A program made the translations under genes and the position numbers. 64,000 nt of DNA from Sphingobacterium sp. BN32 (lineage in GTDB: Bacteria > Bacteroidota > Bacteroidia > Sphingobacteriales > Sphingobacteriaceae), in contig NZ_CP129963.1 of NCBI RefSeq assembly GCF_030503615.1, positions 3,038,001 to 3,102,000 on the forward strand, in the 5' to 3' direction. A model generated the notes under the pieces. The model saw nothing but the letters and a program-made list of their open reading frames with translations, was not told where the DNA came from and did not search any database. This document shows positions 34,892 through 44,037 of the stretch, piece by piece (position 1 is the first letter of the stretch; each line of letters begins with the position of its first letter).

Positions 34892-36670
34892 TTATTTTGC
34901 ATTAGCTAGCAAGTCTAAATAGTATTCCTTAATGACGTAGGGTAAATTAACAATATCCTGCATCTTGACGTCCCATGCTTTGGTCTGTCCGTTATGGAAT
35001 CGAATAAGCTTAGCCTCGGGATCAAAAACAGCAGGCTGTACTTTTCCTTCGGCAAAGTAGTCTCCAGGAATTGGCAGATCTCCTTTTTTACCCAATCTTA
35101 CACTTTGCTCCCCACCAAGAATTAGCCATTCGCCTGTAGAAGGTCGCCAAACGGCTATCTCTGCACGTCCATCTCCGTTATAATCAGCAGGTACAGGCAC
35201 GTCTCCTTTCTCTCCAAACGGCACATTGCCTACCTCCTGTATATACCAGGTATTGTTTTGAAAACGCCATACGGCAATTTCAGCAGCCCCGTCACCATCG
35301 TAATCCGCCGGAACAGGCAAAGACTGTTCCCAACCATGCGTCAGCAACTCTTTTCCCGCGATGTTCCATTGCGCCGTCTTTGTGTCCCAAACCGCCAAGT
35401 CCGCGATCCCATCCCCGTCATAATCTGCCGGAACCGGAACCTCTCCAGCTTTCCCAAACGCTAATGTAACACCATCCTTCGCTATAAAGTTTCCTTTATC
35501 CAATTGATAAACCAAAGGCTCTGTTCTGCCATTCCTATTTCTATAAGTCGCAACAGCTACCCCCTTCGCATTCCAATTCGAGAATTTCAATTTGTTGTCC
35601 AAATTCATCCAATTCCCATTTTCATAGCTGAATAAATCCGATTTTCCGTCGCCATCAAAATCGAAAATGCGACTACCCGAGGGATTCCTAAAGAGTGGCA
35701 CTTCAAATCGTGAATCATCGTCGGTTTCTTCATAGTCATGATATGGCGAAAAAGTCTTTATCGAAATTTTATCCTGATCCAGATCAAACGTCATTAACCG
35801 CATCATCCCATTACCACCCATTGCACGACTTTGATAGTCCGACAAGTAACTACGCACGGTATTTCCAGCATAGGTATCCTGCCTATATCCCTCTCCATTA
35901 TCACCAACATGGCCTCCAAGCATAGCCACAAGATTCGGATACACTTTCAGTCGGTTATAGATGCGGCTGGCCTGTTTACCAAACGGCGCCATTTCCCCTT
36001 GGTTGGTTCCTGCCGTCTTGTTCAAAAACAGCGTATAATGACAAACTACAATCGCTTTATGATCGGCGTATTTTTCCAAAAGATCAGCCGCCCAATCGTT
36101 CATTTGGTCTTGCTGCTCATCAAATGCATCATATTCTATATAAATCACGATGAACGCTTGTCCATGCGCCTTAAACAAGTCGTAATGGCTATCATTATCC
36201 GAACCGAAATGTCCGGCGTAGTAGGATTTGTTCTTGAAATGATCAACCCCAAAATATTTGTTGTATCCGTCTGTACGTCCGGATTTGGCAAACTGGCTAG
36301 CCACTTGATCATGATTACCGATCGCTAGTCCATAGGGCATCCCATCGGCTAGTCCAGGCAACGGAGCCTCTAGTGCATACATTGCTTTTGCGGCTAATTC
36401 CCACTCTCTGGGCTTATGATCGCCGTGATCCGTAATATCTCCTAAATGAATCGTGTAAGCAATATTCTCCGCTTTAGCGTTTTCACGAATCCACTTGATT
36501 TGCGATTCGAACAGGCTAATATCGGCGCCTTGACTCTCGGCCGTATAATATTGTGTGTCTGGCAAGACAGCAATAGAAAACTTTTTAGGCTGTTTTTGTT
36601 GTGCTTGAGTCAAGCTGAAGGTTGACAGCGCACAAGCAATTATTAATGATATGGAAAACTTATTTTTCAT
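34892..36670 (-). CDS. Secreted calcineurin-like phosphoesterase with FG-GAP/VCBS-type repeats
   Basis: The 592-residue protein has a signal peptide (about 1-23, ending TQAQ), then a metallophosphoesterase domain with LPDTQYY, HLGDITDHGDH, IGNHDQ, VVCHYTLF and GGHVGDNGEG supplying the two-metal site. Residues about 330-560 hold repeats of DxDGDGxxD(L/I)AVW type (VPADYDGDG, VPADYNGDG) that resemble calcium-binding FG-GAP/VCBS propeller blades. It starts 1 bp after susD, so it is the enzyme of this SusCD locus. It probably cleaves a phosphoester outside the inner membrane; substrate unknown. Confidence 0.88.
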   Translation of the reverse strand: MKNKFSISLIIACALSTFSLTQAQQKQPKKFSIAVLPDTQYYTAESQGADISLFESQIKWIRENAKAENIAYTIHLGDITDHGDHKPREWELAAKAMYALEAPLPGLADGMPYGLAIGNHDQVASQFAKSGRTDGYNKYFGVDHFKNKSYYAGHFGSDNDSHYDLFKAHGQAFIVIYIEYDAFDEQQDQMNDWAADLLEKYADHKAIVVCHYTLFLNKTAGTNQGEMAPFGKQASRIYNRLKVYPNLVAMLGGHVGDNGEGYRQDTYAGNTVRSYLSDYQSRAMGGNGMMRLMTFDLDQDKISIKTFSPYHDYEETDDDSRFEVPLFRNPSGSRIFDFDGDGKSDLFSYENGNWMNLDNKLKFSNWNAKGVAVATYRNRNGRTEPLVYQLDKGNFIAKDGVTLAFGKAGEVPVPADYDGDGIADLAVWDTKTAQWNIAGKELLTHGWEQSLPVPADYDGDGAAEIAVWRFQNNTWYIQEVGNVPFGEKGDVPVPADYNGDGRAEIAVWRPSTGEWLILGGEQSVRLGKKGDLPIPGDYFAEGKVQPAVFDPEAKLIRFHNGQTKAWDVKMQDIVNLPYVIKEYYLDLLANAK

Positions 36671-36671
36671 A

Positions 36672-38237
36672 TTAATATCCTGGATTCTGTTCTAATTTAG
36701 GGTTTACGCCTATTTCAGAAAAAGGAATAGGCAAGAGCAATTTGTTCGCATTGATATCATAAGAAGTGCTAGATAGATACGGATAATTTGCCTTCATCCA
36801 AACCGCATTGGCCTTCATGATTTCCACGGCCTTGCCACTGCGGAGCAGATCAAACCAACGATGATTTTCGAAGGCTAATTCCACACGACGTTCATGAAGG
36901 ATAATATCTTTCAACTGCGCTTGATCAGTAACCGCAATCGCAGGAGCCGAAGGCATAGCACGCAATCTAACCTTATTTAAATAGGGTAAAGCGGCTTGTG
37001 AATTTCCCATTTCATTGTAAACTTCTGCCATCAACAATAGCGCATCCGCATATCGAAATACTGGCCAGTTGTCATTTGTGTTGTTAGGATTGACATGTGG
37101 ATTAAGATATTTTTTAATATAAGGTACACCCACCTTACCTGCTGGCGCCTTGTAGCCGGTCACCGCTTTATTAGCTTCCAACTTAAAATAGTTGCTGGCG
37201 TCGTAAGTTCCTTCGGCGATACCGATAGAGGCCTCCAGTCTTGAATCGCCCGCCTCATATGCGGCAATCATCTCTTTGGTCGGCGTATTCCATCCTCCTC
37301 CGGTGTTCGAGGTGTTATTGGATGCTACCCCAAACGTAATCGGAGCCGTATTGTAACATCGTGGGAGAAAGGTATAGATAAAATCACTCTGCATACCATC
37401 TGTTAAACCTTCCTTAAACTGAACTTCGAACAAGGACTCTTTGCTATTTTTATTGCTGGTTTTGAAAACATCCTCATACTTCGGAAGAAGTTCATAGCCC
37501 ATCGTTTCTATTGATTTCAATAGGGAAATTGCTTTTGCATATTCCTTACGTGTCGCGTATACTTTCGCAAGCAACATACTGGCAGCTCCTTTAGTCGCCT
37601 CGCCCGTTTGTGGAAATTTCTTCGGCGCATCTAATAGTTCGATTGCTTTTTCGGCATCAACAATAATTTGCGCATAGACATCATCTACCGAACTCTGCTC
37701 CTTGAATGCATCCGGTTCATTGACAACCTCAGTCAAGTAAAGCGGAACTCGACCAAAGTATTGGACCAATTTGAAATAATAGAACGCTCTCAAAAATCGA
37801 GCTTGTCCTTCAATCGATCGCTTAGCCTCCGCGGCAATATCAGCACCTTCCATTCTCCCAATAACAATATTGGCGCGAGAGATCCCCTGATAACTTTTCG
37901 TGTAAATCGAAGCACTATAATCGTTGCTCGAATTGTAAGTAAAATCTGCAATATCCTGCCGCATATAGATGGCTGTACCTTGATTTCCTGGATTATATTC
38001 ATAATGCGTATTGTCGGACCGCATCTCTGAAGTGTAAAAATCAGGCCCCACTACGCGCAAGGGATTATATGCTGCATATAAAGCTTGACGGAAGTCATTC
38101 TCTGTTTTGAAAAATGTTTTCCCCGACATCTGATCCGAGGGAGATAACTCTAAAAACTGATTACAAGAAGTAATAAAGATCGTACTTGTGCATATTGCAA
38201 GGCGTATGATGGATTTTGTTGATATCAACAGTTTCAT
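36672..38237 (-). CDS. susD: SusD/RagB-family nutrient-binding outer-membrane lipoprotein
   Basis: A 521-residue lipoprotein (lipobox ITSC, Cys25) with the SusD helical fold: N-terminal LELSPSDQM, the TPR-like middle region (FLRAFYYFKLVQYFGRVPLY, AKVYATRKEYAKAISLL) and the C-terminal ERRVELAFENHRWFDLLRSGK motif. It covers the SusC channel and binds the ligand. Flanked by susC (2 bp) and the phosphoesterase (1 bp), so one operon. The ligand is not readable. Confidence 0.95.
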   Translation of the reverse strand: MKLLISTKSIIRLAICTSTIFITSCNQFLELSPSDQMSGKTFFKTENDFRQALYAAYNPLRVVGPDFYTSEMRSDNTHYEYNPGNQGTAIYMRQDIADFTYNSSNDYSASIYTKSYQGISRANIVIGRMEGADIAAEAKRSIEGQARFLRAFYYFKLVQYFGRVPLYLTEVVNEPDAFKEQSSVDDVYAQIIVDAEKAIELLDAPKKFPQTGEATKGAASMLLAKVYATRKEYAKAISLLKSIETMGYELLPKYEDVFKTSNKNSKESLFEVQFKEGLTDGMQSDFIYTFLPRCYNTAPITFGVASNNTSNTGGGWNTPTKEMIAAYEAGDSRLEASIGIAEGTYDASNYFKLEANKAVTGYKAPAGKVGVPYIKKYLNPHVNPNNTNDNWPVFRYADALLLMAEVYNEMGNSQAALPYLNKVRLRAMPSAPAIAVTDQAQLKDIILHERRVELAFENHRWFDLLRSGKAVEIMKANAVWMKANYPYLSSTSYDINANKLLLPIPFSEIGVNPKLEQNPGY

Positions 38238-38239
38238 AA

Positions 38240-41200
38240 TTATTTGATTGTTAGATTAAAGCCAAAAGAATAGATTCGCGGAACAGGGTAAGCATTTTCA
38301 TCAATACCGATTCCCATCCCTTCCAGTCCATTAAGACTGATCTCCGGATTCATGCCCGAGTAATTCATGAGGTAAAAAATATTTTGAACAGAAGTATAGG
38401 CGCGCAGATGCTGCAAAGCCTTACTCTTTAGCGGAATGGTATACCCTAAGGTAATATTCTTGATTGCCAAATATGAACCATCCTCTATCCATTGATCGTT
38501 GACATTACGCCCCCAAGAAGTACTTCCCGACAATGTACGCGGAAATTTCCCTGAGCCTGGATTTTCCACCGACCGCCAACGGTCTGCTGCTTCTGCCAAC
38601 ACATTTCGCGCGCCGTCCATATTGGTTAAGTATGCCCATTTCGCAGGAAGGATTAGTTTACCTCCATAAGAGCCAGCAAAGGTGAAGCTCAAATCAACTT
38701 CCTTATACTTGAAATTATTGATAAATCCATACAAGAATTTTGGATTAGGATTCCCGATAAACGTACGATCGTTCTCGTTAATAACGCCATCTCCATTAAG
38801 ATCTTTAATTTTTATGGTGCCAATATTAATCTTATCATATTTGCCCGCAGCCTGCAAGTCTGCTTCATCCTTGATCAGTCCTTCATTGATAAAACCAAAG
38901 AACATCCCTAAAGGATAACCCTCCTGATTCCGATAATAGTCAGCAGAAATATTGTTAAAGCGGCGGAAATAGCCGGGGCTCACCAATTTTTCGATTCTAT
39001 TTCGATCGAACGTCATGTTGAAATTACTATTCCATTGTACTTCGCCAAATTGAAAATTAGCACCAAGACTAAACTCATGGCCCCAAAACTTAACCGAGCC
39101 GACATTAGACATTATGCTCGTAAAACCAGATGCTTGGTCGATGGGACGGGATTGGATTAGACCGTCCGACAATTTATTGTAATAGTCATAGGTAAACGTT
39201 AGCTTATTATCAAAAAGCTCCAAGTCCAAACCAATATCTAGCTGTTTGGTCTTTTCCCAAGCCAAAAAGTCGTTACCTAGCGACACAACCGTGCTTCCTG
39301 GTACCAACGATCCATTAATGATATAATTCGACGCACCTATTTGTTGAATATGCGTGTAATTACCAATGTTGTTATTTCCGGTTACCCCGTAGCTACCCCT
39401 AATTTTAAGCAGGTTAATTGACCTGATTGGCGACATAAAATCTTCCTTACTTGCTACCCATCCGGCCGATATTGCCGGGAAAGTTCCGTAGCGCTCATTG
39501 GCACCAAATCTGGACGATCCATCACGGCGGATAGAAAGACCCAATAAATATTTACTATCGTAATTATAGTTCAACCTGCCAATCGTGGATAGCAAAGCAT
39601 AGCTTGCTGAGTTGCTTGTTCCGCCAGTTATGTTCGTTGCAGCATTTAAGTACGGAACGTCATCAGAAGTATAGTTTTGACCATTAACGCGATTCGACAT
39701 CTGTTGAAAGGATTGTGCGGAGTAGCCCGCTAACAGCTCGAGATTGTGCAAACCAAACGATTTATTATAGCTCGCATTTAATTCTGCCGTATAGCTGTAA
39801 TTCTCTACCGCACTGCTGATACCTGTAGCGATTGTATTCGTATTTAATATTGATGGTGCAAAAAACTGCCGCATTTCTTTCCCCATATCAACGCCGGCTA
39901 AACCCTTGATACTTAAGCCTGAGATGATTTCATATTCCGCAAAGGCATTCCCTAAAATGCGAGTGGTGTTATAGTCGTCAACCGTCAATTCATACCGTGC
40001 CAAAGGGTTTATATAACTCACCATTCCCGGAGAGCTCACAAAACGCGTATAGGAACCATCTTCTTGATAAGGGCTAAACAAGGGACTGGCTTCCGAAGCC
40101 TTCTGAACAATACCTTGAATACCATCGTCTAATCGATTATTATGATCTTTACGGTAGCTTGGCGCCAAGTTTACCCCGAGTTTCAATTTGTTATCGACCA
40201 TATTGTAGGTTTGATTTAATCGTAATGAAAATAGCTTTGTCCCGCTATTCACAACAACCCCCTGCTGATCCTGGTATCCTGCAATAACTGTCGTGGATGA
40301 TTTTTCGTTTGCCGTGCTTAAACTGATATCATAATTCTGCTGTGGAGCGGTGCGGGTAAGCACGCTGAACCAATCAGTTCCCACCCCATACTGATCTGGA
40401 TTTTGATATTCATCAGGAATCTTACCGGTAAATTTCTCATACTTAATCATGTCCTCAAAGCGCTCCTTCATAAACGTAGCATACTGATGCGCATTCATCA
40501 TAACCGGTATGCCACGTTTAGGGATTTTTTGAATGGCATAGTTGCCTGAAAAATCAATCTTCGTCCCTTCCCCCGCCTTTGCCTTTTTCGTTGTGATCAA
40601 AATAACGCCGTTTGAAGCTCGCGACCCATACAGTGCGGTCGCAGAAGCGTCTTTCAGAATACTGATTGCCTGAATTTCAGCTGGATTAATGTTATTGATA
40701 CTTCCTGTTATGGGCATCCCATCGACCACGAATAAGGGATCCGAGCCCGAATTTAAAGATGCCGCACCGCGAATACGCCAGGACATCCCTCTACCCGGCT
40801 GTCCCGATGTCTGAAAAATCTGAACGCCTGGGGTTCTTCCTTGCAATTGCTGGGCAAATTGACTGACCGGCATATCTTGAAGCTCCTCGGTCTGTATCTG
40901 TTGAATGGAACCTGTAACTTCGTTTCGCTTTTGTTTTCCATAAGAAACGTTGATTTCATCGAGCAAATTCCCTGTAGCCTGTAGTTCAATCGATAAGTTT
41001 CGAACTTTATCACCGCTCATTTTAAGGGAAGTTTGATAACTATTGAAGCCCAGATAGGAGACTTTAAGTTCCACATTTTTGGTCGAAGAAACTGAAAATG
41101 AAAAATGTCCTCCTTCATCAGTTTGTGTCTGAATTGGCGTACCTAAAACTCGAATGGATGCGCCATCAATAGGATTTCCTTTTTCATCCACTACGGTGCC

Positions 41201-41536
41201 CTGAAATTTAACGGGCGCAGGTTGAGGTTTGAGATAAATATTTTTACCTTCAATTTGATAAACTAGACCTAAATCATCTTTTAGATAGCTCAGAACTTGT
41301 TGAAGGGAATTAAATGTTGTTGTTCTTATCGTTCTTTTACTCGAAATTTCTTTCGGATTGAACATAAAGTTATAGCTGGATTGCGATTGAACTTGTTCTA
41401 AAAAATTCTCCAACGTACTATTTGCCGCGGGAATACTTAGACTCGTATTAGCAATCACTTGGGCTTTTATATGAGAAGCATGAGAATATTGCAACATAGC
41501 GTAGCAAATAACACAGGCTAGAAAGTGCTTTGTCAT
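38240..41536 (-). CDS. susC: SusC/RagA-family TonB-dependent transporter with signalling domain
   Basis: A 1098-residue outer-membrane transporter. In order: signal peptide (about 1-26), an STN/secretin-like signalling domain (about 32-105), a carboxypeptidase-like regulatory domain (about 112-195, VKFQGTVVDEKGNPIDGA), the plug (about 205-320, with FVVDGMPI and ASATALYGSRASNGVILITT), and the 22-strand barrel. The STN domain means that ligand binding is reported through FecR to the ECF sigma factor encoded upstream. Operon with susD and the phosphoesterase. Confidence 0.95.
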   Translation of the reverse strand: MTKHFLACVICYAMLQYSHASHIKAQVIANTSLSIPAANSTLENFLEQVQSQSSYNFMFNPKEISSKRTIRTTTFNSLQQVLSYLKDDLGLVYQIEGKNIYLKPQPAPVKFQGTVVDEKGNPIDGASIRVLGTPIQTQTDEGGHFSFSVSSTKNVELKVSYLGFNSYQTSLKMSGDKVRNLSIELQATGNLLDEINVSYGKQKRNEVTGSIQQIQTEELQDMPVSQFAQQLQGRTPGVQIFQTSGQPGRGMSWRIRGAASLNSGSDPLFVVDGMPITGSINNINPAEIQAISILKDASATALYGSRASNGVILITTKKAKAGEGTKIDFSGNYAIQKIPKRGIPVMMNAHQYATFMKERFEDMIKYEKFTGKIPDEYQNPDQYGVGTDWFSVLTRTAPQQNYDISLSTANEKSSTTVIAGYQDQQGVVVNSGTKLFSLRLNQTYNMVDNKLKLGVNLAPSYRKDHNNRLDDGIQGIVQKASEASPLFSPYQEDGSYTRFVSSPGMVSYINPLARYELTVDDYNTTRILGNAFAEYEIISGLSIKGLAGVDMGKEMRQFFAPSILNTNTIATGISSAVENYSYTAELNASYNKSFGLHNLELLAGYSAQSFQQMSNRVNGQNYTSDDVPYLNAATNITGGTSNSASYALLSTIGRLNYNYDSKYLLGLSIRRDGSSRFGANERYGTFPAISAGWVASKEDFMSPIRSINLLKIRGSYGVTGNNNIGNYTHIQQIGASNYIINGSLVPGSTVVSLGNDFLAWEKTKQLDIGLDLELFDNKLTFTYDYYNKLSDGLIQSRPIDQASGFTSIMSNVGSVKFWGHEFSLGANFQFGEVQWNSNFNMTFDRNRIEKLVSPGYFRRFNNISADYYRNQEGYPLGMFFGFINEGLIKDEADLQAAGKYDKINIGTIKIKDLNGDGVINENDRTFIGNPNPKFLYGFINNFKYKEVDLSFTFAGSYGGKLILPAKWAYLTNMDGARNVLAEAADRWRSVENPGSGKFPRTLSGSTSWGRNVNDQWIEDGSYLAIKNITLGYTIPLKSKALQHLRAYTSVQNIFYLMNYSGMNPEISLNGLEGMGIGIDENAYPVPRIYSFGFNLTIK

Positions 41537-41679
41537 AGCGTATTTAAAAGGAATATTATTTTTTCATGTGATAGATATGGACTATCGCTCTTTACGAGCG
41601 TTACGACTTCAACGGAAGCCTTCAGAAGCATGGTCAGCAAGTTTCAACGCGCTACTTCCACTTGATTTCGAAGACGAGC

Positions 41680-42696
41680 TTATTCGATATAAACCTCCTT
41701 CCCCTTAATCCTAAATCGGAAGCTATTAATTTGTTGTAATGACTTCAGCACATTTTCTAAAGACTCGTCTTTAAACTGTGCCGTGAAGAGTTGATCTGGA
41801 AAACGAGGAGTATCCATATTCACTTTCACCCCATACCAATCTTCTAATTTTTGGATTAGTACCGGCCAATTTGCTGCTTTGAAGCTAAGTATATTGGAAG
41901 TCCAAAGGTTCCAGTCGTTATCTTTTAAGCTGATCATGGAAACTTTTTTGTCTTTCAACGAATAGACAGCGCGCTCGCCCTTACTGACAAGCATTTTCTG
42001 AGATCCTATGCCGTTATTAGTTGTTAACTCAACAACTCCCGATAACATCGACAAGGCGTAGTTTCCATCGGCGTCTTTCAATTGGATATTGAAAGCGGTC
42101 CCTACGACTTTATTTTCAGCAAATTCGGTGTGCACGATGAAGGCGCGGGACGTATCTTTAGTCACATTAAAGAATGCTTCCCCTCGCTCCAGATACACAT
42201 CGCGAGATGGTCCGGTAGAAAAGGAATCCTTATAACGTAGCGTGGAATTGGAGTTGAGCCAAACGATCGTTCCATCCGGAAAACCAACCTTTAAACGTTG
42301 GCCCGCTTTGCTGCTCACTTCCTTCCACTGAAAAGTCTCGTTGAGGCTAGCCTGTGTGTTTTGATGGGAAGGCGAAGAAAACTGTTGAAACAGCACCCAA
42401 GAAGCAACAATCAAGATGATAGCGGCGGCTGAAATCCACCTATACAAATATTGCTTTCCACCCGCTCTTTTTGTCCTAATGATAGGCTGATGGGCAGACA
42501 AGGCTTGCTCAATTTTGCTGTAAATCGTCTGTTGAATTCTTTTTTTCTGAAGCTCCGAGTAGGTCTCAGCTTGCGGATCGACGCGATCCAGCCATTTTTG
42601 AAGCCTCTCTTTCTCAGCTGTCGACAATTTGTCGTCCTCATAATGCTGCAGAAGTTTGGCAAGTTCGGATTCTGAATATTTTCTTTTTTCACTCAT
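41680..42696 (-). CDS. FecR-family anti-sigma factor
   Basis: The 338-residue protein has an N-terminal cytoplasmic sigma-binding part, one membrane helix (about 88-108), a FecR domain (about 130-225, GQRLKVGFPDGTIVWLNSNSTLRY ... VYLERGEAFFNV is split here by its strands), and a C-terminal DUF4974-like STN domain (about 270-338, NVLKSLQQINSFRFRI). It receives the signal from the SusC STN domain and controls the sigma factor 145 bp upstream. A 143-bp gap separates it from susC, in which I see no clear structure. Confidence 0.92.
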   Translation of the reverse strand: MSEKRKYSESELAKLLQHYEDDKLSTAEKERLQKWLDRVDPQAETYSELQKKRIQQTIYSKIEQALSAHQPIIRTKRAGGKQYLYRWISAAAIILIVASWVLFQQFSSPSHQNTQASLNETFQWKEVSSKAGQRLKVGFPDGTIVWLNSNSTLRYKDSFSTGPSRDVYLERGEAFFNVTKDTSRAFIVHTEFAENKVVGTAFNIQLKDADGNYALSMLSGVVELTTNNGIGSQKMLVSKGERAVYSLKDKKVSMISLKDNDWNLWTSNILSFKAANWPVLIQKLEDWYGVKVNMDTPRFPDQLFTAQFKDESLENVLKSLQQINSFRFRIKGKEVYIE

Positions 42697-42785
42697 ACAC
42701 CTAGAAGAGCATAAAAAGAGGAATCAGTACTATACCATGTTCGTTAGCAAATGATTAAGAAATTGTGAACTGCTGTAATCGGCCT

Positions 42786-42819
42786 AAGCAAACCAACACA
42801 ACGCAGTGTTGGTTTGCTT
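42786..42819. terminator. 14-bp perfect hairpin between sigma and fecR genes
   Basis: AAGCAAACCAACAC (42786-42799) pairs perfectly with GTGTTGGTTTGCTT (42806-42819), 6-nt loop. It is followed by TTTT on the plus strand but not on the minus strand, on which both genes lie, so it could be an attenuator, RNA-stability stem or a terminator for antisense transcription. Confidence 0.7.
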
Positions 42820-42841
42820 TTAACTACCTGTATTCGGCTGA

Positions 42842-43417
42842 TTAACGAAAGAGATAGGCTATTATTTGCGCATAGGCAAGTCCTTCGATCAGAACTTTCA
42901 ATCTTCGCTTTGACAATACCAATTGATTTTTAACGGTTTGCTCAGCAATAGCAAGTTGGGAAGCGATTTCCGCGGAGGACTGACCTTCAACATAATACAT
43001 CAAGAATATTTCTTTTTGCTTGGGAGAAAGCTTGTTGATTTCTTTGTCCAATTGGCCTTCCAGTTCTTTCGTCAAAACGATATCTTCCATGTTTTCAGCA
43101 AGATCTTGAAGACTAAAGGCATAGCGCTCTTTCTTTTGTTGCAATTCAAGTGCGTTCCGCAGCCTTCGAACAACTTCGTTGCGTAGCATGACACGTAAAT
43201 AAGCACTAGGATTGGACGCAATCACAATAGCTTCACGTCGCTCCCACAGCCGAATATAGAGGTCTTGGACAATATCTTGTGCTTCAGCTTCATCACGGGT
43301 CTTTGATAGAGCTGTCTGAAAAAGTGGGAACCAGGTCTCATTGTAAAATTTTTCAAAGGCATCTTTATCTCCGTACCTGATCGCTTCAAATAGTTCCAAA
43401 ATATATTGATCGCGCAT
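42842..43417 (-). CDS. ECF sigma-70 factor (FecI-like)
   Basis: The 191-residue product has sigma region 2 (EAQDIVQDLYIRLWERREA with the -7/-10 recognition helix) and region 4 (LSPKQKEIFLMYYVEGQSSAEIA and following HTH). It probably transcribes the susCD-phosphoesterase operon when released by the FecR protein. ATG at 43417 (MRDQYILELF) gives the usual size; the frame upstream is hydrophobic and covers a TAATTTTG -7 box (minus 43443-43436). Confidence 0.93.
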   Translation of the reverse strand: MRDQYILELFEAIRYGDKDAFEKFYNETWFPLFQTALSKTRDEAEAQDIVQDLYIRLWERREAIVIASNPSAYLRVMLRNEVVRRLRNALELQQKKERYAFSLQDLAENMEDIVLTKELEGQLDKEINKLSPKQKEIFLMYYVEGQSSAEIASQLAIAEQTVKNQLVLSKRRLKVLIEGLAYAQIIAYLFR

Positions 43418-43708
43418 TTCCCAATCTTTAGCAAACAAAATTACCGTGTTAATATCAAGAAATGATAACCATAGTATTAGCTTTAAGTTAACCACTCCTA
43501 TTGCCTATTATACTTTGATTAAAGCTGCCCTAATTCTTCCGGATGGGCGACAAGAAATATCGCGTCCACAAGGTAAACCCTATTGCTTTCCTTGTATGGA
43601 CTAAAATACAACCATGCAAAAACATACTTCAAGAGTCCTCTACCGAGTTTCAAAAGAGCTCATTCGTGGCTTCTCCCTAGCCGCTACCGCTCAAACCCCT
43701 TTCAGACC

Positions 43709-43775
43709 CCTTTCAAACCCAATGTATAACCCTTTCAAGGCCGCTCAGAAAGGGCTATACATTGGGTTTGAAAGG
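43709..43775. repeat. Long palindrome, 28-bp stem
   Basis: The left arm (43709-43736, starting CCTTTCAAACCCAATGTATA) and the right arm (43748-43775, ending ATTGGGTTTGAAAGG) are complementary over 28 bp with one mismatch, with an 11-nt loop. Related words occur at 12361-12445, so this is a dispersed family. There is no T run, so it is not a simple terminator. Confidence 0.85.
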
Positions 43776-43937
43776 AGAGACTAAAGGCAATGATCTGATG
43801 CATGTTGCTGCTGCTTATTTCGAGGATATGGATCGGTCTATGAGTGGATTTCGACACTTTTCTGTTGGAAACCGGGCAAAAACATAGGCTTATAAAACAG
43901 CAGTTTATATATTGTTTTAAATTCTCAAACATTTACC

Positions 43938-43977
43938 TAACTTTGCGGCAACATTAGGTTAAAAGCAAGCTAATGTT
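43938..43977 (+). promoter_or_regulatory. prs promoter -7 box and leader hairpin
   Basis: TAACTTTG at 43938-43945 fits TAnnTTTG. It is followed at once by AACATTAG (43950-43957) and CTAATGTT (43970-43977), an 8-bp stem with a 12-nt loop at the start of the predicted transcript, about 60 nt before the prs ATG. A role in mRNA stability is possible. Confidence 0.5.
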
Positions 43978-44037
43978 GGAGTAAGGAAAACAGTAATTGA
44001 AAATTCTTTAAATAAAAACCCCAAAAAATACCTCACC

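Larger units (their letters stand above)
43418..44037. other. 620-bp divergent region between sigma factor and prs
   Basis: Non-coding. It holds the sigma factor -7 box (43443-43436 on the minus strand), a 28-bp palindrome (43709-43775), a TAACTTTG -7 box for prs (43938-43945) and a hairpin in the prs leader (43950-43977). I see no RNA gene or credible small protein. Confidence 0.6.
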
